A DNA stretch of 64,000 bases from RGIG5472 sp051867615 (GTDB lineage Bacteria; Bacillota; Clostridia; Oscillospirales; Oscillospiraceae): positions 1 through 64,000 of the forward strand of contig JBJDYU010000014.1 in assembly GCA_051867615.1 (NCBI GenBank). Direction: 5' to 3'. Positions 48,219 through 56,515 of the stretch are shown in pieces (position 1 is the first letter of the stretch; each line of letters starts with the position of its first letter). A program made the translations under genes and the position numbers. The notes under the pieces are model-generated. The model was not told where the DNA came from, did no database searches, and worked only from the letters and a program-made list of their open reading frames with translations.

Positions 48219-48250
48219 AAGAGGAGCGCCGCAGCGCTCCTCTTTTTTGC
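48219..48250 (+). terminator. Terminator of rny
   Basis: GAGGAGCGC (48221-48229), loop CGCA, GCGCTCCTC (48234-48242), then TTTTTTG. Confidence 0.9.
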
Positions 48251-48279
48251 GCCCTGCTTCCTCTTTTCCGGGCGCAAGG

Positions 48280-48308
48280 TTGCGCTTTTTCGCCGCTTCG
48301 GGTATAAT
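48280..48308 (+). promoter_or_regulatory. Promoter for ymdB and downstream genes
   Basis: TTGCGC (48280-48285), 17 bases, TATAAT (48303-48308). Confidence 0.75.
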
Positions 48309-48413
48309 AACCATACCATGTTATTTTAGCCGTTTTGCGCCCGCCCGGCGGCGGGAGCGTAAAACTGACATACGATACCGCGGCAAAAACACCGACAGAA
48401 AAGGGGACCGACC

Positions 48414-49187
48414 ATGATCTACCATATCCTCGCCGTGGGCGACGTGGTGGGGGAGAGCGGCCTTGACCATCTCGCCCGCCATCTGGAGAGCCTGCGGAAG
48501 CTGAAGAATATCCATTTCACCGTGGTGAATGGGGAAAACGCCTCCATGGTGGGCGTCATGCCCCAGCAGGTGGAGCGCATGCTCCGCGCGGGAGCGGACG
48601 TGGTGACGCTGGGGAATCACACCTTCGGCAGGGCGCAGATCAGCGAGCTGCTGGAGGAGGAGCCGCGCCTGCTTCGTCCCGCCAACTATACCTCCCGCGC
48701 GCCCGGCCGGGGCTGCGGCATCTACGACTGCGGCGCCATCCGCATCCGGGTGATGAACCTCATCGGCCGCTGCGAGCTGGACTTCCACGCGGACAACCCC
48801 TTCTTCACCGCCGACCGGCTTTTGCAGGAGGGGGAGGCGGAGCTGACGCTGGTGGACTTCCACGCGGAGGCCAGCAGCGAGAAGCTGGCCATGGCATACT
48901 ATCTGGACGGCCGCGTGTCCGCCCTCTGGGGCACCCACACCCATGTGCCCACGGCGGATGAGGAGGTGTTTCCCGGCGGCATGGGCTATATCAGCGATCT
49001 TGGCATGACCGGAGCGGTGCGCAGCGTCCTGGGCATCCGGCCGGAGCAGTCGGTAGAGACCTTCCTGGGGGGCCGGCCGGGCCGCTATCAGGCCGCCGGA
49101 GGCCCCTGCAAGCTGCAAGGCGCTATTTTCTCCGTCAACAGCGCCACGGGCCGCTGCGAAAGCGTGGAGCGCGTGGATATCCGATAA
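48414..49187 (+). CDS. ymdB: YmdB-like metallophosphoesterase (TIGR00282)
   Basis: 257 residues. Metal-binding motifs GDVVGESGL, VNGENAS, GNHTF, DFHAEASSEK and THTHVPTADE are those of the YmdB family. YmdB is a cyclic-nucleotide (2',3'-cAMP) phosphodiesterase that influences biofilm versus motility decisions and associates genetically with rny. One deviation is GNHTFGRAQ where the family usually has GNHTWDK; the metal-ligand Asn-His pair is retained. AAAGGGGA precedes ATG 48414. Confidence 0.92.
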   Translation: MIYHILAVGDVVGESGLDHLARHLESLRKLKNIHFTVVNGENASMVGVMPQQVERMLRAGADVVTLGNHTFGRAQISELLEEEPRLLRPANYTSRAPGRGCGIYDCGAIRIRVMNLIGRCELDFHADNPFFTADRLLQEGEAELTLVDFHAEASSEKLAMAYYLDGRVSALWGTHTHVPTADEEVFPGGMGYISDLGMTGAVRSVLGIRPEQSVETFLGGRPGRYQAAGGPCKLQGAIFSVNSATGRCESVERVDIR

Positions 49188-49207
49188 GAAAGAGAGAGAA
49201 GAACACC

Positions 49208-49690
49208 ATGTCCATTGAAAAAGTGAGAGACTATCTCGCGGGCTTCGGCGTCGCTGACCGCATCCGGGAGTTTGACGTGTCCAGCGCCACGGTGGAGCTG
49301 GCGGCTGTCGCCGTAGGCGTGGAGGGCGAGCGCATCGCGAAAAGCATGAGCTTCAAGCTGGGGGAGGAGCCGATCATCGTGGTCACCGCCGGTGATATGA
49401 AGATCGACAACGCCAAGTATAAGGCGGAATTTCATACGAAGGCCAAGATGCTGACCTTCGAGGAGGCCTGCGAGATGACCGGCCACGCCCCCGGCGGCGT
49501 CTGCTCCTTCGCCCTGCCGGAGAACGTGGGGGTCTATCTGGATGTATCCATGCGGCGCTTTCCCACGGTGTTCCCCGCGGCGGGCAGCAGCAATTCCGCT
49601 GTGGAGATGACCTGCGAGGAGCTGGAGAAATACTCCTCCAACTTCGTCAAGTGGGTGGACGTCTGTAAGGAAAAGGAGCCGAAGGCGTGA
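49208..49690 (+). CDS. YbaK/EbsC-family aminoacyl-tRNA deacylase
   Basis: 160 residues of the YbaK/ProX fold. These proteins hydrolyse mischarged tRNAs such as Cys-tRNA-Pro or Ala-tRNA-Pro. Visible: SVLFRV-like ATVELAAVAVGVEGERIAKS with the catalytic Lys, DNAKYKAEF, GHAPGGVCSFALP and AAGSSNSAVE. It overlaps the next gene by 4 bases (GTGA), so it belongs to a ymdB-ybaK-traX-nuclease transcript. The exact tRNA specificity is not readable from sequence. Confidence 0.9.
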   Translation: MSIEKVRDYLAGFGVADRIREFDVSSATVELAAVAVGVEGERIAKSMSFKLGEEPIIVVTAGDMKIDNAKYKAEFHTKAKMLTFEEACEMTGHAPGGVCSFALPENVGVYLDVSMRRFPTVFPAAGSSNSAVEMTCEELEKYSSNFVKWVDVCKEKEPKA

Positions 49691-50421
49691 CGGCGGAGAC
49701 GCTGCCCGCCCCGCGCCGGGGCCTCAGCGCCGCGGCGCTGAAGGCCGTGGCCCTCGTGTCCATGTGCATTGACCATTTCGCCGCCAGCGGCCTGTATGCG
49801 CAGCTGGCACTGCGCTGCGGGATGTCTCCCGCGGCGGTGGAGACGAGCTATCTTGTTCTGCGCATTCTGGGCCGCCCGGCCTTTCCCCTCTACTGCTTTT
49901 TGCTGACGGAGGGCTTCCGCCACACCCACAGCCGCGGGCGCTACGCCCTGCGCCTGGGGCTGTTCGCCCTGCTCTCGGAGATCCCCTTTGATATGGCTTT
50001 CTGGGGCAGCGTTCTGGAATTCGGGTATCAGAACGTGTTTTTTACCCTGCTGCTGGGGCTTCTCGCCCTCATGACGGCGGAGGAGCTGCAAAAGCGGGGC
50101 CTGCGCTTCGGCCCCGTTCTGGCGGTCGTAGGTTTCGGCCTGCTGGCGGAGCTGCTGCGGGCGGACTACGGCTTTGTGGGCGTGGCCGTCATCGGGGCGC
50201 TGTACCTCCTGCGGGAGAAGGAGACGGAGCGGTATCTCGTCTCCGGCGCGCTGCTGCTGGGCGCGGGCGTGATAGAGGCCGCGGGCTGGAGTGCGTTTTA
50301 TCTCATCCACCGCTATGACGGCCGCCGGGGCTATGCCGGGCGGGCGCTGCAGTGGATTTTTTACCTGTTTTATCCGGCGCATCTGCTCATCTTCGCGCTG
50401 GCGGTGCGCTTTTTGCACTGA
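49687..50421 (+). CDS. TraX family membrane protein
   Basis: 244 residues with about eight membrane segments. LKAVALVSMCIDHFAA, LRILGRPAFPLYCFLLTEGFRH and FALLSEIPFDMAF match the TraX family, named for an F-pilin N-acetylase but widespread in Firmicutes chromosomes as a putative membrane acyltransferase. Nothing around suggests conjugation. It starts with GTG at 49687, overlapping the ybaK-like stop. Confidence 0.9.
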   Translation: MTAETLPAPRRGLSAAALKAVALVSMCIDHFAASGLYAQLALRCGMSPAAVETSYLVLRILGRPAFPLYCFLLTEGFRHTHSRGRYALRLGLFALLSEIPFDMAFWGSVLEFGYQNVFFTLLLGLLALMTAEELQKRGLRFGPVLAVVGFGLLAELLRADYGFVGVAVIGALYLLREKETERYLVSGALLLGAGVIEAAGWSAFYLIHRYDGRRGYAGRALQWIFYLFYPAHLLIFALAVRFLH

Positions 50422-50439
50422 GAAAGGGGAGGAAAAGGT

Positions 50440-51531
50440 ATGGTGAAGCTCATACACGCGGCGGACTTCCACTTGGACAGCGCCTTCGGCGCTCTGGGCC
50501 CGGAAAAGGCGAAGGAGCGCCGGCGGGAGGGCCGGTACCTGGTGGAGCGTCTGGCGGAGCTGACCCGCCGGGAGGGGGCGGATCTGCTGCTGCTCTCCGG
50601 GGACCTGTTTGACGGGCGGCACGTGTATCCGGAGACGCTTTCCTGTCTCGCGGAGACCTTCGCCGCCCTCTCCGCCCGGGTGTTCATCGCCCCGGGGAAC
50701 CACGACCCTTACGCCCCCGGCTGCCCCTATGAGCGGGTGCGCTGGCCGGAGAACGTGCATATCTTCCGCTCTGCGTCGGTGGAGGCGGTGGAGCTGCCGG
50801 AGCTGAACGCGGTGGTGTACGGCACGGCCTTCACCGCGCCGGAGCGGACAGACGGGCCGCTGCAGGGCTTTTCCGCGCCCCGGGACGGGCGGACGCACCT
50901 GATGGTGCTCCACGGCGACGTGAGTCGGGGGGAGTCGGTCTACGGCCCCATCCGGCGGGAGGAGATCGAGCAGAGCGGCCTTTCCTATCTGGCGCTGGGC
51001 CATGTGCATCAGACCGGCGGATTGCAGCGGGAGGGGCCGAGCTTTTGGGCCTATCCCGGCTGCCCGGAGGGCCGGGGCTTTGACGAGACCGGGGAAAAGG
51101 GCGTTCTGGTAGGGACTGTGGACGCGGAAACGGCGGCGCTGCGCTTCGTGCCGCTGGGACGGCGGCAGTACCGCATCATCACGGCGGACGTGACGACGCA
51201 GGACGCGGAGACGGCGGTGCGGCAGGCGCTGCCCCCCTCCGCCGCCATGGACGTCTGCCGGGTGCTTCTCACGGGAGAGACGGAGGAGCAGGGCCTGGAT
51301 CTGCTCCGCCTGCGGGAAAAGCTCAGCGGGCTTTGCTATGAGCTGGAGCTGCGGGACGAGACGGAGCTGCGCCGTGATATCTGGGAGGGCGCCGGGGAGG
51401 ATTCCCTGCGGGGCCTGTTCCTGCGCCGTATGCGGGAGAAGCTGGACCGGGCGGAAACGGAGGAGGAGCGGCGCGTGGCGGAGGAAGCGCTGCGCTTCGG
51501 CCTTGCGGCGCTTTCCGGCCGCGAGCTGTGA
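50440..51531 (+). CDS. SbcD/YhaO-like DNA repair exonuclease subunit
   Basis: 363 residues of the calcineurin-like phosphoesterase fold with Mre11/SbcD motifs: IHAADFHLDSAF, LLLSGDLFDGRHVYPETL, APGNHDPYAPG, VLHGDVSRGES and LALGHVHQ, all metal-binding. A C-terminal helical region (about 280-363) follows. SbcD enzymes normally act with an SbcC or YhaN ATPase that opens DNA ends; no such gene is adjacent here (the next gene is a YitT protein), so the partner must be elsewhere or absent. AAAGGGGAGGAAAAG precedes ATG 50440. Confidence 0.88.
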   Translation: MVKLIHAADFHLDSAFGALGPEKAKERRREGRYLVERLAELTRREGADLLLLSGDLFDGRHVYPETLSCLAETFAALSARVFIAPGNHDPYAPGCPYERVRWPENVHIFRSASVEAVELPELNAVVYGTAFTAPERTDGPLQGFSAPRDGRTHLMVLHGDVSRGESVYGPIRREEIEQSGLSYLALGHVHQTGGLQREGPSFWAYPGCPEGRGFDETGEKGVLVGTVDAETAALRFVPLGRRQYRIITADVTTQDAETAVRQALPPSAAMDVCRVLLTGETEEQGLDLLRLREKLSGLCYELELRDETELRRDIWEGAGEDSLRGLFLRRMREKLDRAETEEERRVAEEALRFGLAALSGREL

Positions 51532-51656
51532 TTTTCGAAGGCAAGAGGGGCGTAACCCCTGCAATTTGGTGAAAAGCTTCACAAAAAAGCGGGAAAACAG
51601 GTAAAAAAGAGGATGAATTAAGGCAAAATGGTAGGGAAAACTGTCCATTTCGCCTA

Positions 51657-51684
51657 TTGATTTTCGCGCTGTTCATAGTACAAT
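51657..51684 (+). promoter_or_regulatory. Promoter for the YitT-family gene
   Basis: TTGATT (51657-51662), 16 bases, TACAAT (51679-51684). Confidence 0.6.
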
Positions 51685-51723
51685 GCTTCCTGTTCTGAAA
51701 TAATTGCAAGGAGGGATGCTTTC

Positions 51724-52602
51724 ATGCTCAACAGTACCATGCGGACCAGCCATGGCCGGCTGATCCTGGCCGCCTTCGGCGTGCTGCTCATGTCTGCGGG
51801 CATCAACATCTTCACAACGCCGCTGAACCTCTATACCTCCGGCCTGATGGGCTACGCCCAGCTCATCCGTACCGTGCTGGACCAGTATCTGGGCATCCGG
51901 GTCACCTTCATCGACCTGGCCGGTGTTTTGTACTACCTCATCAATGTCCCCATTCTGATCCTGACCACCCGCTCTCTGGGCAAAGGCTTCGCCCTCAAGA
52001 CTATCCTCTATACCTCGCTCTTTTCCGTGGCCACCGCGGTGATCCCGGTGCCCAAGGTGCCGCTGGTGGAGGATACGCTGACCAGCGTGCTGCTGGGCGC
52101 CATCTGCATGGGCGTGGGCGACGGTCTGGTGCTGACCTGCGGCTGCAGCGTGGGCGGACTGGATATGCTGGGGCTGTACTTTTCCAAGAAGACCGGAACA
52201 CCGGTGGGACAGTTCGGCACCTACGCCAACGTGGCGCTGTATGTGGCCTGCTTCTTCCTGTTCGACTTCTCCGTGGTGGTGTACTCGGTGATCTACATGG
52301 TGTTCTCCAACATGATCGTGGATAAGATGCACCAGCAGAATATCAACCTTCAGGTATTCATCTTCACCAAGGACCGGGAGGGGACGATCCAGCGCCAGAT
52401 CATGGAGGAGACGGGCCGTGGCGTCACCTGCTGGGACGGCGCCGGCGCCTATACCAGCGAGCCTACCCGCATCCTCTGCACCTGCATCAACCGCTATGAG
52501 CGCGAGCAGATCGAGCGCATCGTAAAAGAGGCGGACCCCAAGGCTTTCCTCATCGCCATTCCCGGCGTATATATCAACGGCAACTTCATCCACAAGGTGT
52601 AA
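51724..52602 (+). CDS. YitT family membrane protein
   Basis: 292 residues: about five to six membrane helices (residues 13-195, DUF161) with INIFTTPLNLYTSGLMG and DGLVLTCGCSVGGLDM, then a cytoplasmic DUF2179 domain (about 205-285) beginning NLQVFIFTKDREG. This is the standard YitT/YpjC architecture, common in multiple copies in Firmicutes. Function is unproven; the DUF2179 domain suggests regulation of a transport activity. AAGGAGGG precedes ATG 51724. Confidence 0.92.
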   Translation: MLNSTMRTSHGRLILAAFGVLLMSAGINIFTTPLNLYTSGLMGYAQLIRTVLDQYLGIRVTFIDLAGVLYYLINVPILILTTRSLGKGFALKTILYTSLFSVATAVIPVPKVPLVEDTLTSVLLGAICMGVGDGLVLTCGCSVGGLDMLGLYFSKKTGTPVGQFGTYANVALYVACFFLFDFSVVVYSVIYMVFSNMIVDKMHQQNINLQVFIFTKDREGTIQRQIMEETGRGVTCWDGAGAYTSEPTRILCTCINRYEREQIERIVKEADPKAFLIAIPGVYINGNFIHKV

Positions 52603-52617
52603 GCTAAGCAAAAAAGA

Positions 52618-52650
52618 CCGCCCGCGTCCCAATGGGACGCGGGCGCTTTT
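52618..52650. terminator. Bidirectional terminator between yitT and the TPM gene
   Basis: GCCCGCGTCCC (52620-52630), loop AAT, GGGACGCGGGC (52634-52644), then GCTTTT; AAAAAAGA precedes it for the other direction. Confidence 0.8.
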
Positions 52651-52666
52651 GCCGTTGTTGCCTGCG

Positions 52667-53737
52667 TTACCGGCGGCCGCCGCCCCGGCTGCCGCCGAAG
52701 CCGCCTCCGCCAAAGCTGCCGCCCCGGCTTCCGCCGAAGCCGCCGCCACCGAAGCTGCCGCCGCGGCTGCCGCTGCTGCCGCCGAAACCGCCTCCGCCGA
52801 AGCTGCCGCCCCGGCTGCCGCTGGGCCGGCTGCTGCCGCCAAAAGAGCCGCCGCTGCGGCGGTTGGTGCCGGAGGGACGGGGGCCTCCTCCGCCGCTGCG
52901 GGGCGGCCTGGGAGGATCGTTCCTGGGCGGGCGCGGCGGATCGTTTCTCGGCGGGCGCGGCGCACGGGGCGGACGCGGCGGACGCACCCGGCGGGGCCGG
53001 CCAAAGAAGATCGGATAGTAGGGGACGGGCGGGATGATGCTGCGCCGCACATAGCGCCGCTGATAGCGGCGGTAGCGCATCAGGTCCACGAGGACGCAGA
53101 GGACCAGCAGCAGTACGATGATGGTGATGACGCTGGCGAGGACGCCGCCCAGAGAGACGGAGGAATGCCAGCCGCTCTCCGCGTAGTCATAGCCGTAGTA
53201 ACCGGGCTGTTCCTCCCGGGCAACGCCGCCGTAAGCGGAGGAGTACCAGCCGTTCAGAGTGGTGAAAAGCTGCTCGATGGCTACGTCGTACTGCGCCTTG
53301 TCAAAGCTGGGGGCGAAGGCGGCCGTGATGGCGTTGACGTCGCTGTCCGTCATGCGGCCCAAAACCTCGCTGCCGCCGTTGATGTACCAGTTGCCGGAGG
53401 TATCGATGAGCACCAGCAGATCGTTGAGGCCCAGGCCCCAGCGGTTGCCGAGGTCCGCGGTGTATTCCCCAAGGTCGTCCCAGCCTTTGGTGGATTCCAC
53501 CGTGGCTACCGCCACCACCGCGTAGTACTGCGCGTCCCAGGCGTCGTTATATTGCTGGATAAGGCGCTCCGTTTCAGCGGAGAGGACGTTGGCGTCGTCC
53601 TGCACCCAGTAAGGGCTTTCCACATCCGGCAGATCCGCCGGCTTTTTGCTGAAGCCGTAGACGCAGGAGCCGATGATCGCCAGCACCAGTACGACGATGG
53701 CCACCGTCTTATTCTGGAAAAATTTCTTCAAGTGCAT
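52667..53737 (-). CDS. TPM-domain membrane protein with Pro/Arg- and Gly/Ser-rich tail
   Basis: 356 residues. A membrane helix (about 10-29), a TPM domain (about 40-160, VQDDANVLSAETERLIQQYN, LLVLIDTSGNWYI), a second membrane helix (about 195-218), then a low-complexity tail: RPPRPPRNDPP repeats (about 250-285) and about five copies of a SRGGSFGGGGFGG-like unit to the end. TPM (YgcG) proteins are linked to membrane or photosystem quality control; the bacterial role is unclear. It is the last gene of the xpaC-telA-TPM operon, which suggests an envelope-stress function. Confidence 0.88.
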   Translation of the reverse strand: MHLKKFFQNKTVAIVVLVLAIIGSCVYGFSKKPADLPDVESPYWVQDDANVLSAETERLIQQYNDAWDAQYYAVVAVATVESTKGWDDLGEYTADLGNRWGLGLNDLLVLIDTSGNWYINGGSEVLGRMTDSDVNAITAAFAPSFDKAQYDVAIEQLFTTLNGWYSSAYGGVAREEQPGYYGYDYAESGWHSSVSLGGVLASVITIIVLLLVLCVLVDLMRYRRYQRRYVRRSIIPPVPYYPIFFGRPRRVRPPRPPRAPRPPRNDPPRPPRNDPPRPPRSGGGGPRPSGTNRRSGGSFGGSSRPSGSRGGSFGGGGFGGSSGSRGGSFGGGGFGGSRGGSFGGGGFGGSRGGGRR

Positions 53738-53825
53738 TTCCCCCTTTCCGGGAAAAGATGGGATCGTTCCCTGCCGGCGGGTCTGCGCCGGCGGGGAAAC
53801 GGCGTGTTCGTTGCCTGACGGCGCT

Positions 53826-55001
53826 TCAGCTCCGCAGCTCCATGAGCTTCTGCTTCAGCTCGCCCTCGATGCGGCCCAGCTCGGCCTCGGCCTCCTTGCG
53901 CTTGGCGGCGCCGTCGCGCTGGATGTTGATGACCTCGTCCAGAGTGGAGATGAGCTGCTGGTTGGTGTGCTGCAGCGTCTCGATGTCGATAACGCTGCGC
54001 TCGGCCTCTTTGGCGGTGGCGATGGTGCCCATCTTCAGCATATCGGCGTTCTTCTTCAGCAGCTCGTTGGTGGTGTCGGAGACGGCCTTCTGGGCCGCGG
54101 TGGCCTGACGGCTGTGCTCCAAACCCAGAGCCAGCACCATCTGGCTCTTCCAGAGGGGGATGGTGTTCACAAGAGAGGTCTGGATCTTTTCCACCATGAG
54201 GGTGTCGTTGTTCTGCAGCAGGCGGGTCTGGGGGCCCATCTGCACGGAGACCATGCGGGTCAGCTCCAGGTCATGGAGCTTCTTTTCAAAGCGGTTGCAG
54301 AGGTTGACCATGTCGTTGTACCTCTGCGCGTCCTCCGCGAGACCCGTCTGCTCCGCCGTCTTGCGCAGCTCCTCCAGCTCGCCGTTTCGCACTTCCTCCA
54401 GACGCAGCTTGCCGGCGAGGATGTACATGGTCAGCTCCTTGTAATACTTCAGGTTCAGCTCATACATCTGATCGAACATGGCGATGTCCTTCATCAGCGT
54501 CACCTGATGCTTTTCCAGCGCCTCCACGATCTTGTCCACATTGGTCTCCGCCTTGGCATACTGGGCCTTCATGGTCTCCAGCTTGTTGCCCGCCTTGCGG
54601 AACATACCGAAGAGGCCCTTCTTTTCCTCTTCCTCGCCGAAGCCCTTCAGCTCCACCACCAGCTGGCTCAGCGTCTCGCCCACCTCGCCGAGGTCCTTGC
54701 TGCGGACGGAGGACAGGGCGTTTTCGGAGAAGCTGGCGACGCTTTTCTGGGCGGCGGCGCCGTACTGCAGCACCTGATTGGAATCGGTCAGGTCGATCTT
54801 CTTGGAGAACTCCCGCACCACCTTGCGCTCCTCCTCGGTCAGGAGCTTTTCATCCATCTCCACGCTGGGCGCCGGCTTCTTTTCCTCCACAGCGGGAGCG
54901 GCAGGGGCCTCCGGCTCCAGCGTCAGGGAGGGGGTCTCCACCGCCTGGGCGGCGCTGGGGTCCAGCGTCAGTTCGGGCATCCTATTTTCCGTCATGGTCA
55001 T
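53826..55001 (-). CDS. TelA-like toxic anion resistance protein
   Basis: 391 residues, mostly helical. After an Ala/Pro/Glu-rich N-terminus (about 1-60), KIDLTDSNQVLQYGAAAQKS, GFGEEEEKKGLFGMFRKAGN and the C-terminal LQHTNQQLISTLDEVINIQ match the TelA/KlaA family. Members confer tellurite resistance or act in daptomycin and envelope-stress responses, and usually lie beside an XpaC gene, as here. It is cytoplasmic. AAAGGAAG lies upstream of ATG 55001. Confidence 0.93.
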   Translation of the reverse strand: MTMTENRMPELTLDPSAAQAVETPSLTLEPEAPAAPAVEEKKPAPSVEMDEKLLTEEERKVVREFSKKIDLTDSNQVLQYGAAAQKSVASFSENALSSVRSKDLGEVGETLSQLVVELKGFGEEEEKKGLFGMFRKAGNKLETMKAQYAKAETNVDKIVEALEKHQVTLMKDIAMFDQMYELNLKYYKELTMYILAGKLRLEEVRNGELEELRKTAEQTGLAEDAQRYNDMVNLCNRFEKKLHDLELTRMVSVQMGPQTRLLQNNDTLMVEKIQTSLVNTIPLWKSQMVLALGLEHSRQATAAQKAVSDTTNELLKKNADMLKMGTIATAKEAERSVIDIETLQHTNQQLISTLDEVINIQRDGAAKRKEAEAELGRIEGELKQKLMELRS

Positions 55002-55046
55002 CTTCCTTTCTCGTCGTTCCTATATCATAAATAAATCTTTCTCAGC

Positions 55047-55739
55047 TTACAGCTCCAGCCTGATATCGCCAAGGTCCACATTCTCCGTGGTCTCGGCCTT
55101 CAGCTCCTGCTCCGTCAGCCCTTCCCGGGCCATCATGGTCTCCAGCACGGTGATGTCGGTGGAAATATCCATGGCTTCCGCGCCGAAAAGGCTGTCCAGC
55201 TGCTTTTCAAAGGCCTTCACCACGGTGTCCATCATACGGTCCACCTTGTCCATGGTGGCGTTGATGTTCTCGCCCTCCACGCCCTGAGCGCCCATGCGGT
55301 CATAGGCGTTGAGCAGCTTCAGCGTGGTGGGGAGGTAGTAGTCCATGAATTTGCGGATCTGGGGCAGCTTCTTCGGGTCCGCCTTCACCTGCTCGAAGAT
55401 CTTCTCCGAGACCTCCTCCAACCGGCGGATGTCGGCGGAGATCTTCTCGTCCCGGATATTGTCGTCCAGCCGGCGCATCTCCGCCAGAGCCATGCGGCCA
55501 TCCTTGAGCATCTTATCCAGCTCCGCGTTGCCGGTGGGCTTTTCCTCCTTGGGCTTCTCGGGGACCTCCTCCGTCACGGGCTTGCAGAAGGCCCGCATGA
55601 GGAAAAACACCGCGAGGGAGCCTATCGCCACGATGAGCAGGTGGGAGAAACGGTACAGGGGAAACAGCAGCGCGTACAGGACCCACACCGCCGCCGCGCA
55701 GTAATAGGGCAGGGTGGATCTGCGGGTGATGGTTGCCAT
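55047..55739 (-). CDS. XpaC-family protein
   Basis: 230 residues: two membrane helices (about 9-27 and 31-50), a short charged linker, and the C-terminal helical domain with LEEVSEKIFEQVKADPKKL, FMDYYLPTTLKLLNAYDRM and VKAFEKQLDSLFGAEAMD of the XpaC family. It is the first gene of the operon with telA and the TPM gene, the classic xpaC-telA pairing. The gene at 22819-24024 is a longer paralogue sharing the YYLPTT and FEKQLD motifs. Confidence 0.9.
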   Translation of the reverse strand: MATITRRSTLPYYCAAAVWVLYALLFPLYRFSHLLIVAIGSLAVFFLMRAFCKPVTEEVPEKPKEEKPTGNAELDKMLKDGRMALAEMRRLDDNIRDEKISADIRRLEEVSEKIFEQVKADPKKLPQIRKFMDYYLPTTLKLLNAYDRMGAQGVEGENINATMDKVDRMMDTVVKAFEKQLDSLFGAEAMDISTDITVLETMMAREGLTEQELKAETTENVDLGDIRLEL

Positions 55740-55782
55740 TGCGCTTCACCTCCGAAAGAGAATTGAGCAAAATACCACATAT

Positions 55783-55811
55783 ATTATATTCGTTTGCGCC
55801 GGGCAGGTCAA
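55783..55811 (-). promoter_or_regulatory. Promoter for the xpaC-telA-TPM operon
   Basis: On the minus strand TTGACC (55811-55806), 17 bases, TATAAT (55788-55783). Confidence 0.78.
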
Positions 55812-55875
55812 GAAAAAGAGGGGCTTCCCCTGAAAAACCGGGATGGCGCGGCGGGAAAAAGCGGAAAAATACTAC

Positions 55876-55904
55876 TTGCAATGGAGAATCTTTTGAGTTA
55901 AAGT
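55876..55904 (+). promoter_or_regulatory. Promoter for the ECF S-component gene
   Basis: TTGCAA (55876-55881), 17 bases, TAAAGT (55899-55904), about 25 bases before the start codon. Confidence 0.55.
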
Positions 55905-55930
55905 ATGAAAGGATTAGGAGGTGTTTCCCC

Positions 55931-56455
55931 ATGAAGCATGAAAAAGTCAAGAAACTGGTTCTTTCCGCGCTGTTCGCGGCGCTGGCCTGCGTGGCCACCA
56001 TGGTCATCCACATCCCCACTCCCGGCACCAACGGGTATGTCAACCTGGGCGACGCGGTGGTGCTGCTGGGCGCGTTTGCGCTGGGCCCCGTCTGGGGCGC
56101 GGCGGCGGGCGGCATCGGCTCCGCCATGGCGGACCTGCTGCTGGGCTATATGAGCTATGTCCCCGGCACGCTGATCATCAAGGGCCTTATGGGCCTGGCG
56201 GCGGCGCTGATCTTCCGCGCGATGCAGGAAAAGCCGGGTACCCTCGCCGGGAATCTTGCCGGCGGCGTGGCGGCGGAGGTCATCATGGTGTTCGGCTATT
56301 TCGCCTATGAGTCCACCCTGCTGGGCTACGGTCTGGCCGCGGCGGCCAGCATCCCGGCCAACGCCGTGCAGGGCGTGGCGGGCCTTGTGTTCGGCACGGT
56401 GCTGTATCAGGCGCTGTACCGCGCGGGCGCGCTGAAGCTGACGCAGACGGCCTGA
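55931..56455 (+). CDS. ECF transporter S component
   Basis: 174 residues with about five to six membrane helices. VKKLVLSALFAALACVATM, GYVNLGDAVVLLGAFALGP, WGAAAGGIGSAMADLLLGY and PGTLIIKGLMGL are the conserved features of PF07155-type S components, including the AxxxA-like first-helix pattern used to contact the EcfT subunit. S components capture a vitamin or its precursor and share one EcfA/A'/T energising module, not seen in this window. The ligand cannot be assigned; flavin- or pyrimidine-like molecules are candidates. TAGGAGG precedes ATG 55931. Confidence 0.9.
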   Translation: MKHEKVKKLVLSALFAALACVATMVIHIPTPGTNGYVNLGDAVVLLGAFALGPVWGAAAGGIGSAMADLLLGYMSYVPGTLIIKGLMGLAAALIFRAMQEKPGTLAGNLAGGVAAEVIMVFGYFAYESTLLGYGLAAAASIPANAVQGVAGLVFGTVLYQALYRAGALKLTQTA

Positions 56456-56515
56456 GAGGGTGGCGTCCGGCCTGCGGACAGGATCAGAGTTTTTCCGGAA
56501 AGGAAGCGCGTATAT

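Noticed and set aside
49534..51648. A 704-codon minus-strand frame across ybaK-like, traX and the nuclease
   Set aside because: It covers three well-supported plus-strand genes and has no motifs; typical of third-codon GC bias.
52667..53000. Short regularly repeated DNA resembling a CRISPR array or minisatellite
   Set aside because: The repeats are codons of the Gly/Ser- and Pro/Arg-rich tail of the TPM protein; there are no unique spacers of constant length.
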